This document shows, piece by piece, positions 37,101 to 44,249 of a stretch of DNA of 64,000 nucleotides. This DNA comes from Candidatus Contubernalis alkalaceticus (GTDB taxonomy: Bacteria; Bacillota; Dethiobacteria; SKNC01): positions 2,682,001 to 2,746,000 of the forward strand of contig NZ_CP054699.1 in assembly GCF_022558445.1 (NCBI RefSeq), written 5' to 3'. Position 1 is the first letter of the stretch, and the number at the start of each line of letters is the position of its first letter. The notes under the pieces are model-generated. The model saw only the letters and a program-made list of their open reading frames with translations. It did not search any database and was not told where the DNA came from. The translations under genes and the position numbers were made by a program.

Positions 37101-37903
37101 AAGTTAGCACCTCCATTATTTTCTTCAGATTCCTCTTCTTTATTTCCTGCCAGCATCTTAACCCCGCCAATAATAAATAGTAAAGCTGTCAACCCGGTCC
37201 GGAGGTATTGGCTTACTCGCCAATGAATAAATTCTTGGATGAAGGGAACGGCTATGCGGTTAAAGATTAAAATAACGCCAATCCCTATTAATCCATATCC
37301 AATAACCCTGTCTCTGGAAATAGACCGGCTTCTTTCCACATTGATCCAAGACAAGAGCAGTATATCTTCATCTACTAAAGGCTCCTGGCTGGACACCTTC
37401 TTTAAGGTATCAAACACCCCAAAAAACCAGATGATAGGCAGGGCAAACATCAGGAAACTTAATTGAAGAAAATCGATAATAAAAATAACAAAGAAAAACA
37501 TAGTCATTAACTGTATCCCCTGCTTTTGCAGTTCAAGATACATATGTCCAGCCCCTGGAATTATAGACAGCATCATGGCAATAATCTTTCTGTTCTGTTT
37601 TTCCAGCTCTATATGAACTGATTGGTTCTGTTCATATTTATCTTCTACCCCATATTTATTAATTCGGTCAACTAATATCATGCTGTCCACCATGGCAACC
37701 AGCCATATAAACGGTAAGAAAATAAGTAAAATCTGACCGGCATAAAAAAGTTCATGTATAATAAAGCTAGCTAATATAGTTCCAGCTACTGCAAAAAGAA
37801 AGATTAAACCTCGAACAGTATAATTCAAATAGACTTGGCCCAGGCCGGGAATAATAGACAGTATAAAGGTTAACAGTTTACTTTTCTTATTCAAGCTCTT
37901 CAC
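37082..37903 (-). CDS. Multi-span membrane protein of the sigma operon
   Basis: The 273-residue protein contains two repeats of a short segment (LSIIPGLGQVYLNYTVRGL and LSIIPGAGHMYLELQKQGI), each followed by two spans, and then two further spans. This motif is seen in TM2-like/DUF6677-type proteins of Firmicutes whose function is unknown. GTG start; it overlaps the anti-sigma gene by 17 bases. It is probably expressed with the ECF sigma factor. Confidence 0.65.
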   Translation of the reverse strand: MKSLNKKSKLLTFILSIIPGLGQVYLNYTVRGLIFLFAVAGTILASFIIHELFYAGQILLIFLPFIWLVAMVDSMILVDRINKYGVEDKYEQNQSVHIELEKQNRKIIAMMLSIIPGAGHMYLELQKQGIQLMTMFFFVIFIIDFLQLSFLMFALPIIWFFGVFDTLKKVSSQEPLVDEDILLLSWINVERSRSISRDRVIGYGLIGIGVILIFNRIAVPFIQEFIHWRVSQYLRTGLTALLFIIGGVKMLAGNKEEESEENNGGANLCDSGE

Positions 37904-38366
37904 CCCTCTTATCTTGATTACTTAATTCCACCGTCACAAAATCTAACAAACGCTCCGACCAACCACTTGCTAAGAAATCAGTCTGATTCGTAGAATCTAC
38001 CATTTGATAAGTTGTTTTGGGCACATAATGACCAATCGAGTCAAACACCCCACAGCTGAGAAATACCAATGTAATACAGGCGGCCGCAGTATAGAATATA
38101 AGGATATTGGAGGATCTGGATCTTTTTTTCTTTGATTTTTCCGGCACTTTCATCTCTAAAATTTTAAGTTTTGCCATTACATTATCAGTAAAACCAGCAC
38201 TTACTAAGCTGTCCCCTTCAGCCAATTCAGCTGCCTCTACTGCAGATAAATATTCTTTCAGGCAGCTATCACAATCAACTAAATGGTCTTCCATCTCAGT
38301 CTGCTGCTTTATTCCAATTTCTCCATTAATATAAAGCTGCCACTCTTTTTTACTGTAATGTTTCAT
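37887..38366 (-). CDS. Zinc-type anti-sigma factor
   Basis: About 159 residues. The N-terminal cytoplasmic domain has the ZAS motif HLVDCDSC (H-x3-C-x2-C), followed by one membrane span (IFYTAAACITLVFLSCGVF) and a short outer domain. It would bind and hold the sigma factor encoded one base upstream. ATG 38366 has GGAGGGGGGATAAA directly upstream; the longer frame starts inside the sigma gene and is not used. Confidence 0.88.
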   Translation of the reverse strand: MKHYSKKEWQLYINGEIGIKQQTEMEDHLVDCDSCLKEYLSAVEAAELAEGDSLVSAGFTDNVMAKLKILEMKVPEKSKKKRSRSSNILIFYTAAACITLVFLSCGVFDSIGHYVPKTTYQMVDSTNQTDFLASGWSERLLDFVTVELSNQDKRGEELE

Positions 38367-38367
38367 T

Positions 38368-38916
38368 TTATCCCCCCTCCTCCCTATACTGCCGCATGAG
38401 CTTTTTTGCCCGGTAAAGCCTGGATCCAACGGTCCTTATGCTTACCCCTTCTTCATCCGCTATTTTCTGATAGCTTTTAGCTTGTATAAAGTGTTTTATC
38501 ATTACATTATGGTATTTTTCCGGTAAACGGTTAATCAGCCTTTCCATATTTTCTAACTCTTCTTTTCTGATAATTCTATCTTCCAATAAATCTTGTTTTG
38601 ATAAATCCTGGTTTAAAAGCTGATCAGATAGACTCAACTGTCCTTCCTTCTCCTTCATACGCTTTCGCTTGAAATCGATTGCCTTATTGGTGGCAATCCT
38701 ACCAATCCAGGTCTTAAAACCTTTAAATTGATACTGGGGCAGGGAGCGGTATACCTGTATGAAAGTCTCTTGGGCTATATTTTCTGCTTCTTGATAATCT
38801 CTTATAATATTAAGTATAATGGCAAAGACAAAGGCCTGATATATATCAACTATTTCCCTGAAAGCTTCCTGGTCTTTTGCTAAAGCTGCTTTGATGAGAT
38901 TGTCCTCTGATTTCAT
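38368..38916 (-). CDS. ECF-type RNA polymerase sigma factor (SigW-like)
   Basis: The 182-residue protein has region 2 (YQEAENIAQETFIQVYRSL, FKTWIGRIATNKAID) and region 4 (PEKYHNVMIKHF, SYQKIADEEGVSIRTVGSRL) of group 4 sigma factors. It is the first gene in an operon with its anti-sigma factor and two membrane proteins, all leftward and overlapping or abutting. These operons usually respond to cell-envelope stress and are often autoregulated; an autoregulated promoter was not identified here. Confidence 0.92.
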   Translation of the reverse strand: MKSEDNLIKAALAKDQEAFREIVDIYQAFVFAIILNIIRDYQEAENIAQETFIQVYRSLPQYQFKGFKTWIGRIATNKAIDFKRKRMKEKEGQLSLSDQLLNQDLSKQDLLEDRIIRKEELENMERLINRLPEKYHNVMIKHFIQAKSYQKIADEEGVSIRTVGSRLYRAKKLMRQYREEGG

Positions 38917-39002
38917 AGCTCCCTCCTTCCCCCTCTATTATAGACGTAAAAAATGAGCAAAACACTGCAACTTTTTAAAAAAATTATGGAAATATACCTG
39001 AT

Positions 39003-39055
39003 GTCCCCGTGACACCCATGGCACCACTTATTTACCAGTTTTAGCTGTAGTATTA
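39003..39055. repeat. Degenerate copy of the MITE-like right end
   Basis: CCCATGGCACC.CTTATTT.CCAGTTTT followed by AGTATTA matches 33855-33898 with scattered changes. It is shorter than the full element and lacks the terminal repeats, so it is a remnant. Confidence 0.5.
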
Positions 39056-39058
39056 GTC

Positions 39059-39096
39059 AAAAAAAAACGAAACCAAAGTTTACTCTGGTTTCGTTA
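39059..39096 (-). terminator. Intrinsic terminator after the methyltransferase gene
   Basis: On the minus strand AACGAAACCA pairs with TGGTTTCGTT around a nine- to ten-base loop and is followed by an eight-base T run. It ends the leftward transcript of the gene at 39166. Confidence 0.88.
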
Positions 39097-39165
39097 CTCT
39101 AATATATTTCGTATTTCGTTTTTCCTTTTTAAAAAAAGCATTTGAATTGCCCTAACTATATTTCT

Positions 39166-39756
39166 TTAACATTTACCGGCGGTCATCAGGTAGAAAACTG
39201 GACCATCCTGTATTTCTATTTTCTCCATTTTAGCCTCCCGGATTAAAACAGCCATCTCTTCATCATCGGGAAGCATATCCTTTGAAACTGGACCATCCAA
39301 GCTGCTGTGAAACTTGTTCAATTCATCCCGGGTAGATGTGTGAATAATATGCAGCCTGCCGCCTTTTTTCAAAATGCGGCTCATCTCCGCCATCGCCTTT
39401 GGTTTGTCGGAAAAATGAGGAAAAGCAGAGTTGCAGATAACCCTATCAAAAGATTCGTCTGAAAATTTCAATGAATGAACGTCAGCTACCAGAAATACTG
39501 CTTGACTGCCATACTTTTCCCTGGCTTTGGCTACCATCTCTGGAGCATAATCCAGGGCTACCAGCCTGCCGCCAAAACCAACGACTTCTTTCAACCAGGG
39601 TACAAGTACCCCTGTTCCGGTGCCAACATCTAAAACACTACTGTTTTCAGGTATATTAAGCCTTTTGATAATATCAGTTAAGATTTTAACCTTTTCATCT
39701 GTCAACATAGAATCCCATTCAGCTGCCAGATTATTAAACCATTCCCTATTTTCCAT
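39166..39756 (-). CDS. UbiE-like class I methyltransferase
   Basis: The 196-residue protein has motif I VLDVGTGTGVLVPWL near residue 40, motif II LVALDYAPEM and motif III-IV FDRVICNSAFPHFSDKPKAM, close to the UbiE/COQ5 and Methyltransf_11 class. It lies 44 bases after the O-methyltransferase-like gene and the binding-lipoprotein gene, so the three probably form one operon. The substrate is unknown. A terminator follows. Confidence 0.85.
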   Translation of the reverse strand: MENREWFNNLAAEWDSMLTDEKVKILTDIIKRLNIPENSSVLDVGTGTGVLVPWLKEVVGFGGRLVALDYAPEMVAKAREKYGSQAVFLVADVHSLKFSDESFDRVICNSAFPHFSDKPKAMAEMSRILKKGGRLHIIHTSTRDELNKFHSSLDGPVSKDMLPDDEEMAVLIREAKMEKIEIQDGPVFYLMTAGKC

Positions 39757-39800
39757 TTTTCACGCCTCCCAATTACTGTAATATTAAACAAGGGAATAAT

Positions 39801-40910
39801 TCAATTCTTTACAGCAATTATAATTTTTGAATCTAATGTGTCCCCAATCTTAGACAAGGGATAACCAGCAAAAGCAGGCGCATCAATTACTTTTTCTACA
39901 ACAAAATGTTCTTTTAACAGCTCCATGTATTCCTCATAAGATAGATCTCCTTCAAAACTGTATACTTTGTTTCCCTTGGAAATACCTTCAAAAGCAGTTA
40001 AATTCCACTCTATATCCAGTAAAATATTTTTCGATTCTTCCTTTTTACTATAAAAGCTGTGTTTATTGACAAAAATACCTCCAGCTTTTAAGCTCTCAAA
40101 TATTTTTAGAACAAGTTTTGAATTCTTTCCCCCAGGATTAGAGGCTAAAAATATAATATCATAGTCATTCCCTATACTGTCTTTAAAAAAGTTTCCAGGA
40201 ATAACCTCCACCCTATTGGCATTGTATTTCTCAATGTATTTCTTTGTATCCTCAATAACATTTGGGAAATCATATATATACGCCTGCAGATTAGAATTTA
40301 ACTTAGAAAATGCTATGGCATATAAACCATGACCTCCTCCAAGATCAAGTAATTTATTCGCTTTCTTGAATTGAGGCAGCTCTGTAACAATACTTACAGT
40401 TCTCTGCATTTCCCCACATAAAGCTTCCTCTGCTAATGAATGGATTAGATTGTCTGCAAAAAATACTTCTTCTCGCATTTTAACTGAACCATTTTTTAGT
40501 GTATTGGTGAGATTTTGCCACAACACTAAACCATTCTGTATATTTTCAAAAACACTTCCCTGGTAAAAAGGTGAATCAGAAAGCAAATATAAATTACTAA
40601 CTTCAGTATTTTGGTAAATTCCATTATCTTCTACCACTAATCCCAGCATCTTTAGACCTTGACAGATCTTAAAAACAAAATTAAAATCAATTTTCAACTG
40701 TTGAGTAAGATCTGTTAAAGTGGTTGGATGAATTAAAATTTTAAACATCCCAATATTTATAGCAGTTAAAAGAATATGATATTTTTTAAAGCTGCTTGAA
40801 TAATTCTCCAAAATCTCATATAAAGGTTCAGCATTAATATATGGTTCCTCACAAAAAAACTTCAAATGAAACTCGGCTTCCAGACTGTTAAACAATTTCT
40901 CATTTTCCAT
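39801..40910 (-). CDS. O-methyltransferase-like protein (two-domain, dimerisation plus SAM domain)
   Basis: The 369-residue protein has an N-terminal winged-helix dimerisation domain (KYHILLTAINIGMFKIL, LTDLTQQLKIDFNFVFKICQ in part) and a C-terminal SAM domain with LLDLGGGHGLYAIAF and VEVIPGNFF, as in small-molecule O-methyltransferases (HIOMT/CrtF class). It lies 11 bases after the binding-lipoprotein gene. The class methylates small hydroxylated molecules. The pairing with a Nik/Opp-type lipoprotein recurs in the window. Confidence 0.85.
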   Translation of the reverse strand: MENEKLFNSLEAEFHLKFFCEEPYINAEPLYEILENYSSSFKKYHILLTAINIGMFKILIHPTTLTDLTQQLKIDFNFVFKICQGLKMLGLVVEDNGIYQNTEVSNLYLLSDSPFYQGSVFENIQNGLVLWQNLTNTLKNGSVKMREEVFFADNLIHSLAEEALCGEMQRTVSIVTELPQFKKANKLLDLGGGHGLYAIAFSKLNSNLQAYIYDFPNVIEDTKKYIEKYNANRVEVIPGNFFKDSIGNDYDIIFLASNPGGKNSKLVLKIFESLKAGGIFVNKHSFYSKKEESKNILLDIEWNLTAFEGISKGNKVYSFEGDLSYEEYMELLKEHFVVEKVIDAPAFAGYPLSKIGDTLDSKIIIAVKN

Positions 40911-40921
40911 TATTTGCCTCC

Positions 40922-42493
40922 CTATTCAATGGTAATTCCCATAAGATTCAGCCATGGATCCTCGGCGCTGATCTGATAGTCCTTTACATTGCTGCGGGCA
41001 GCTACCACTTTCTCCTCATGGATGAGATAAACAGCGGGCACAAACTCCATTAGATGCCGTTGGGCCTGTTCATATACCTCCCATTTCTCCTCCTCGGTTA
41101 AATCAGCTGATTCCCCCCGCATCACCAGTGGATCATATTCCTCGTTGGCATAATGGCTGAAAGGATGATGAGACGTATGCATTTTTAAATGATGCGGATA
41201 ATCTCCCCAGGTTAAGTATCCGGTCCTCACTAAAATGTCAAAATCTCCTCTTTCCTCCGCCTCAGATTCTGCCCCGGATTCCATAATTAATAACTTCAAA
41301 TCAATCCCTACTTCTCTCAGCTGCCCCTGAATCGCTTCAGCACTAATTTTTTGGCGGGGGCTCCAGGCAGAGAGAATGGCAGTCAACTCCAGAACTGTAC
41401 CGTCTTTTTCCAATATTCCATCTCCATTTTTGTCTTCCCAACCCGCCTCATCTAAAATCTCTCGGGATTTTTGTGGGTCAGGCTGTATCTTAAGGTCAGT
41501 ATTGCTGTACTTCATAACGGGGGACAGGGGACGGCCCATAGCCGGCACCCCAATATCAACCAACAATTCACTTACAATGGATTCCGTATCTATTGCCAGT
41601 GAGATGGCCTGTCTAATCCTATAGTCATCCAGAGGAGCCTTCTTAGTGTTGAACTGAAGAAAATCGGTAAAGGTGGAAAGTTTTGTATTTATTTCAATCT
41701 CAGGGTTTTCTCTTAATCGCTCAGCATCCGACTCATTCAGCTTCAAAGCCATATCCACCTGGCCAGCCTCCAAAGCCATCACTCGAGTAGAGGGATCAGG
41801 GATAACCTGAAAAATTACCTTATCCAAAGTTGCTTTTTCTCCCCAGTAATTCTCGTTCCTTACCACAATTACTTCCTGATCCGTAATATGTTTTTCCAGG
41901 GAAAAAGGCCCGGTGCCGGAAGGGCCCTTAAAACTGCCGCTGTCGTCATAGCTGGCAGGGCTCATTATTGGCCAGGCCACGTGAGTCAGGTAGGTAGGAA
42001 GGTCCACCACCCGGCTTAGCACAAAGGTGACTGTATGCTCATCTTCTGCTATGATTTCCTCCACCGGAACAGTAGTCCTGGCAGCATAAGATTCTTCATC
42101 GTAAGAATGAATTACTGCTTCTGCATTAAAGGGTGTCCCATCGTGAAACTGAACCCCTTCCCTCAAGTAAAAAGTCCATACCTTTCCACCCTCTGAGGCC
42201 TCCCAAGAGGTGGCAAGACCCGGTATCTGATTTAGTTCTGTGTCCAGACGCACCAATGTTTCAAAAATCTGTGACCAAACAAAGCGGGAATCTCCTCCCG
42301 GAAAGTTAACCCTTTCCCAGGTCATGACATCAGAAGAAATGGCAACTGTAAGTTCCTGGGAAACTTTTTCTATTTCATCTTCTGCTTTCTTTTCCGCTGC
42401 AAGCTCCGAATCATTTCCCCCACAACCCACTATGGAAATTAAGAAAAACAATACCGCAAAAATAATTAATACTCCTTTTTTATAAACCTTCAA
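40922..42493 (-). CDS. Nik/Opp-type substrate-binding lipoprotein, third copy
   Basis: The 523-residue protein has a lipobox (FLISIVGC) and then the SBP family 5 pattern: FETLVRLDTELNQIPGLATSW, FYLREGVQFHDGTPFNAEA in part, and GTGPFSLEKH. TTG start with AAAGGGGGTAATTA upstream. It is the first gene of an operon with two methyltransferases and has no permease or ATPase genes beside it, so it must share a transporter, perhaps the one at 21-25 kb. Similar in layout to the copy at 11764. Confidence 0.88.
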   Translation of the reverse strand: MKVYKKGVLIIFAVLFFLISIVGCGGNDSELAAEKKAEDEIEKVSQELTVAISSDVMTWERVNFPGGDSRFVWSQIFETLVRLDTELNQIPGLATSWEASEGGKVWTFYLREGVQFHDGTPFNAEAVIHSYDEESYAARTTVPVEEIIAEDEHTVTFVLSRVVDLPTYLTHVAWPIMSPASYDDSGSFKGPSGTGPFSLEKHITDQEVIVVRNENYWGEKATLDKVIFQVIPDPSTRVMALEAGQVDMALKLNESDAERLRENPEIEINTKLSTFTDFLQFNTKKAPLDDYRIRQAISLAIDTESIVSELLVDIGVPAMGRPLSPVMKYSNTDLKIQPDPQKSREILDEAGWEDKNGDGILEKDGTVLELTAILSAWSPRQKISAEAIQGQLREVGIDLKLLIMESGAESEAEERGDFDILVRTGYLTWGDYPHHLKMHTSHHPFSHYANEEYDPLVMRGESADLTEEEKWEVYEQAQRHLMEFVPAVYLIHEEKVVAARSNVKDYQISAEDPWLNLMGITIE

Positions 42494-42530
42494 CTAATTA
42501 CCCCCTTTATAAAATTTATAATTTATAGAA

Positions 42531-42567
42531 TAAAAAAGCAAAAAGGCCCCTTGTATAAGGAAGCCTT
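42531..42567 (-). promoter_or_regulatory. Hairpin leader (attenuator-like) before the third binding-lipoprotein gene
   Basis: On the minus strand AAGGC..TTCCTT pairs with AAGGGG.CCTT, with a bulge, and is followed by TTTTTGCTTTTTT. It could terminate the HepT transcript about 500 bases upstream, but its similarity to the hairpin at 13420-13453 (shared ACAAGGG and TGCTTTTT) argues for a leader role. Confidence 0.45.
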
Positions 42568-43064
42568 CATGGCTTTGATTATTAGATATTATTATTTTTC
42601 TATTTCCAGATCTTTTAATATCTTAGAAAATAATATTTTTATTATCATCTAACACAGGGATAGCAACGTTGTGTTACTATTCTAGTTCTCGTGTCATACT
42701 TTCGACTTCCTTCATTGTAATTCCTTCTTTTTTTCTATGAAGAAATATTTAAGGTCTCAAAACCGGGCCGTAAAAAATGGGGTTTAACGAATTTAGAAAT
42801 GCCTGGTCATCTTCCGCAGCACTTTTTATACTTTTTCCCGCTGCCGCAGGGACAGTGGAACAAATTCAATATCTAAAAGTGCTCCTGCTACCGATGTGCT
42901 TGCGTTGGGAAAAAGCATCCCAGGGAAAAGCGGCTTTCTTTGCCGTGTTTGCATGGCGAAAGAGGATTAAACTACCAGGCATGATTTTTTCCGAAAAAGG
43001 GGTAGGGGCTGCCTCCAATACCGGCATTAACGTGGAGAGCGTATTTTCTACATAAATATTGACC
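42568..43064. other. Intergenic region with gene remnants
   Basis: Contains the SEC-C stub at 42807-42875 and, at about 43017-43044 on the plus strand, a 22-base block (ACCGGCATTAACGTGGAGAG and two more bases) matching the Walker B region of the ABC ATPase gene at 47045-47068. The latter may be a remnant of an ABC operon whose permease end survives at 43895-44014. The open frame at 42777-43055 runs through both stubs and is not a gene. Confidence 0.5.
42807..42875 (-). pseudogene. C-terminal stub of a SEC-C motif protein
   Basis: Reads CPCGSGKKYKKCCGR then a stop, the zinc-binding SEC-C motif found at the end of SecA and many small proteins. The frame is blocked a few codons upstream, so only the tail remains. 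Confidence 0.6.
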
Positions 43065-43406
43065 TTATTCCTCTAATCTTACAATATTCCTAAGCTCTTT
43101 TAGTAGAGGTGGAATATCATTAGTGATAGTTTTCCATACAATGTCCAGGTCAACATCATAATATCCATGTATCAAGCGGTTTCTCATTCCTGTAATGGAA
43201 TTCCAGGGGATACCGTCGTGTTTATTCCGGAAGTTGTTGGAAATTTTGCTGGCTGCTTCACCTATGATTTCTAACAAATGAACAACTGACAAACTCAACA
43301 TTTTATTATTTTCCAAATCATTCCGGCTTTTTCCTGATGTAAAGTTCAATATGTCTGTTGAAGCATCTATCATGTGTTTAATTCTTACTAAATCAGGATT
43401 CAACAT
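43065..43406 (-). CDS. hepT: HepT-type ribonuclease toxin (DUF86, HEPN)
   Basis: The 113-residue protein has the HEPN catalytic motif R-x4-6-H-x-Y in RNRLIHGYYD near residue 82, and a helical layout typical of DUF86. HepT cleaves RNA and is silenced by its MntA partner through adenylylation of the motif tyrosine. It overlaps the MntA gene by 14 bases. Confidence 0.9.
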   Translation of the reverse strand: MLNPDLVRIKHMIDASTDILNFTSGKSRNDLENNKMLSLSVVHLLEIIGEAASKISNNFRNKHDGIPWNSITGMRNRLIHGYYDVDLDIVWKTITNDIPPLLKELRNIVRLEE

Positions 43407-43722
43407 GAAGCGCCTCCGCTGTTTCTAAAACCTCATTGCGAAAATAACGGCTCAAGTCATTAGGAGTTCTCAGGTCTACTTTCCGACCGCCGAAAATAAG
43501 AGAAAGTTCTTCCTCCATATCAACTAATTTAAAGAAGCCTGGAATAAATTCCTTATAAAATTCAACAAGTATATCTATATCACTCTCCGGCTTAAGATCA
43601 CCACGTAAGGCAGAACCATAAATAGAAAGCTTTTTAATATTGTGTTTACGGCAAAATGAAACAATATCTTGCTTAGGTATATTTATTTTTAATTTTTTGA
43701 TCACTTTTAACACTCCCTTCAT
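43393..43722 (-). CDS. mntA: MntA-type minimal nucleotidyltransferase antitoxin
   Basis: About 109 residues (or 103 from a GTG at 43704, which has GGGAG upstream). The motif GSALRGDLKPESDIDILVEF provides the G-S-x10-D-x-D nucleotidyltransferase signature, and EVDLR-like KVDLRTPNDL supplies the third acidic site. It is encoded before HepT, as usual for this pair. Confidence 0.9.
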   Translation of the reverse strand: MKGVLKVIKKLKINIPKQDIVSFCRKHNIKKLSIYGSALRGDLKPESDIDILVEFYKEFIPGFFKLVDMEEELSLIFGGRKVDLRTPNDLSRYFRNEVLETAEALHVES

Positions 43723-43894
43723 TTTTTATACAGAAATACTGCAGTTTAAAGTTTTTTGCTTGCCCTATAAGCACATAAATTCCGAGCCTAATAGTGCTAA
43801 TAGCAATTATATTATACATTATTTACCATAGGAACGCAATGGAAGGCACAGGCAAATACAGATATATTAGTGATATTTTTCCACAACACTGTGC

Positions 43895-44014
43895 AGATAC
43901 AATCACCGGCACCGGTTAATTTCATCCCTGATAAACTTCCCGTGCTTTGGGCTTCAGTTTTTTTGTTTCTGATCAGCACCCGCAATATTCAAAGGAAGTG
44001 GATTTTTTTAAAAA
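43895..44014 (+). pseudogene. 3' remnant of an ABC-2 permease gene
   Basis: Matches the last 35-40 codons of the permease gene at 47524-48258: KLPVLWASVFLFLISTRN and IQRKWIF correspond to SFPVLLGFSLFLFLVSTRN and IQRKWIY. It has point changes and indels. Before IS copy 2 entered, it lay directly upstream of the intact ArsR-ATPase-permease operon in the same orientation, pointing to a tandem duplication followed by decay of the first copy. Confidence 0.8.
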
Positions 44015-44070
44015 ACCAGCTGTATTTGTCAGGTGGGCTAAAGCGAACCAAATTAAACAGATAGTCGTTA

Positions 44071-44152
44071 GTAATGTGGAAAGGTTTCAGCTCGAAACTC
44101 TAAAGCTCACATATTTACGTTTGAGCTCTTGATAATTACAATTAAGTATGCT
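44071..44152. repeat. 82-bp direct repeat, left copy (target duplication of IS copy 2)
   Basis: Identical to 46099-46180. Together with the 198-bp repeats of copy 1, it shows the long, variable target duplication of this element type. Confidence 0.95.
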
Positions 44153-44179
44153 CCCGTATTTGACACTTGATAGAAATAA

Positions 44180-44220
44180 AAATCCTGCAACACCTTGATA
44201 TTAGGGTATTTGCAGGATTT
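44180..44220 (-). terminator. Terminator at the end of IS copy 2 transposase
   Basis: AAATCCTGCAA (44180-44190) pairs with TTGCAGGATTT (44210-44220), with further pairing inside; a T run follows on the minus strand. Confidence 0.8.
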
Positions 44221-44249
44221 CATGTTAATGTAAAAAGTGCGTAATGTTT

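Noticed and set aside
39166-39756. UbiE itself (menaquinone biosynthesis)
   Set aside because: The SAM motifs are similar, but the gene sits with a binding-lipoprotein operon and no menaquinone gene is nearby; only the family-level call is kept.
42777-43055. 92-codon plus-strand gene
   Set aside because: It runs antisense through a SEC-C stub and over an ABC ATPase remnant; it has no ribosome-binding site and no recognisable domain.
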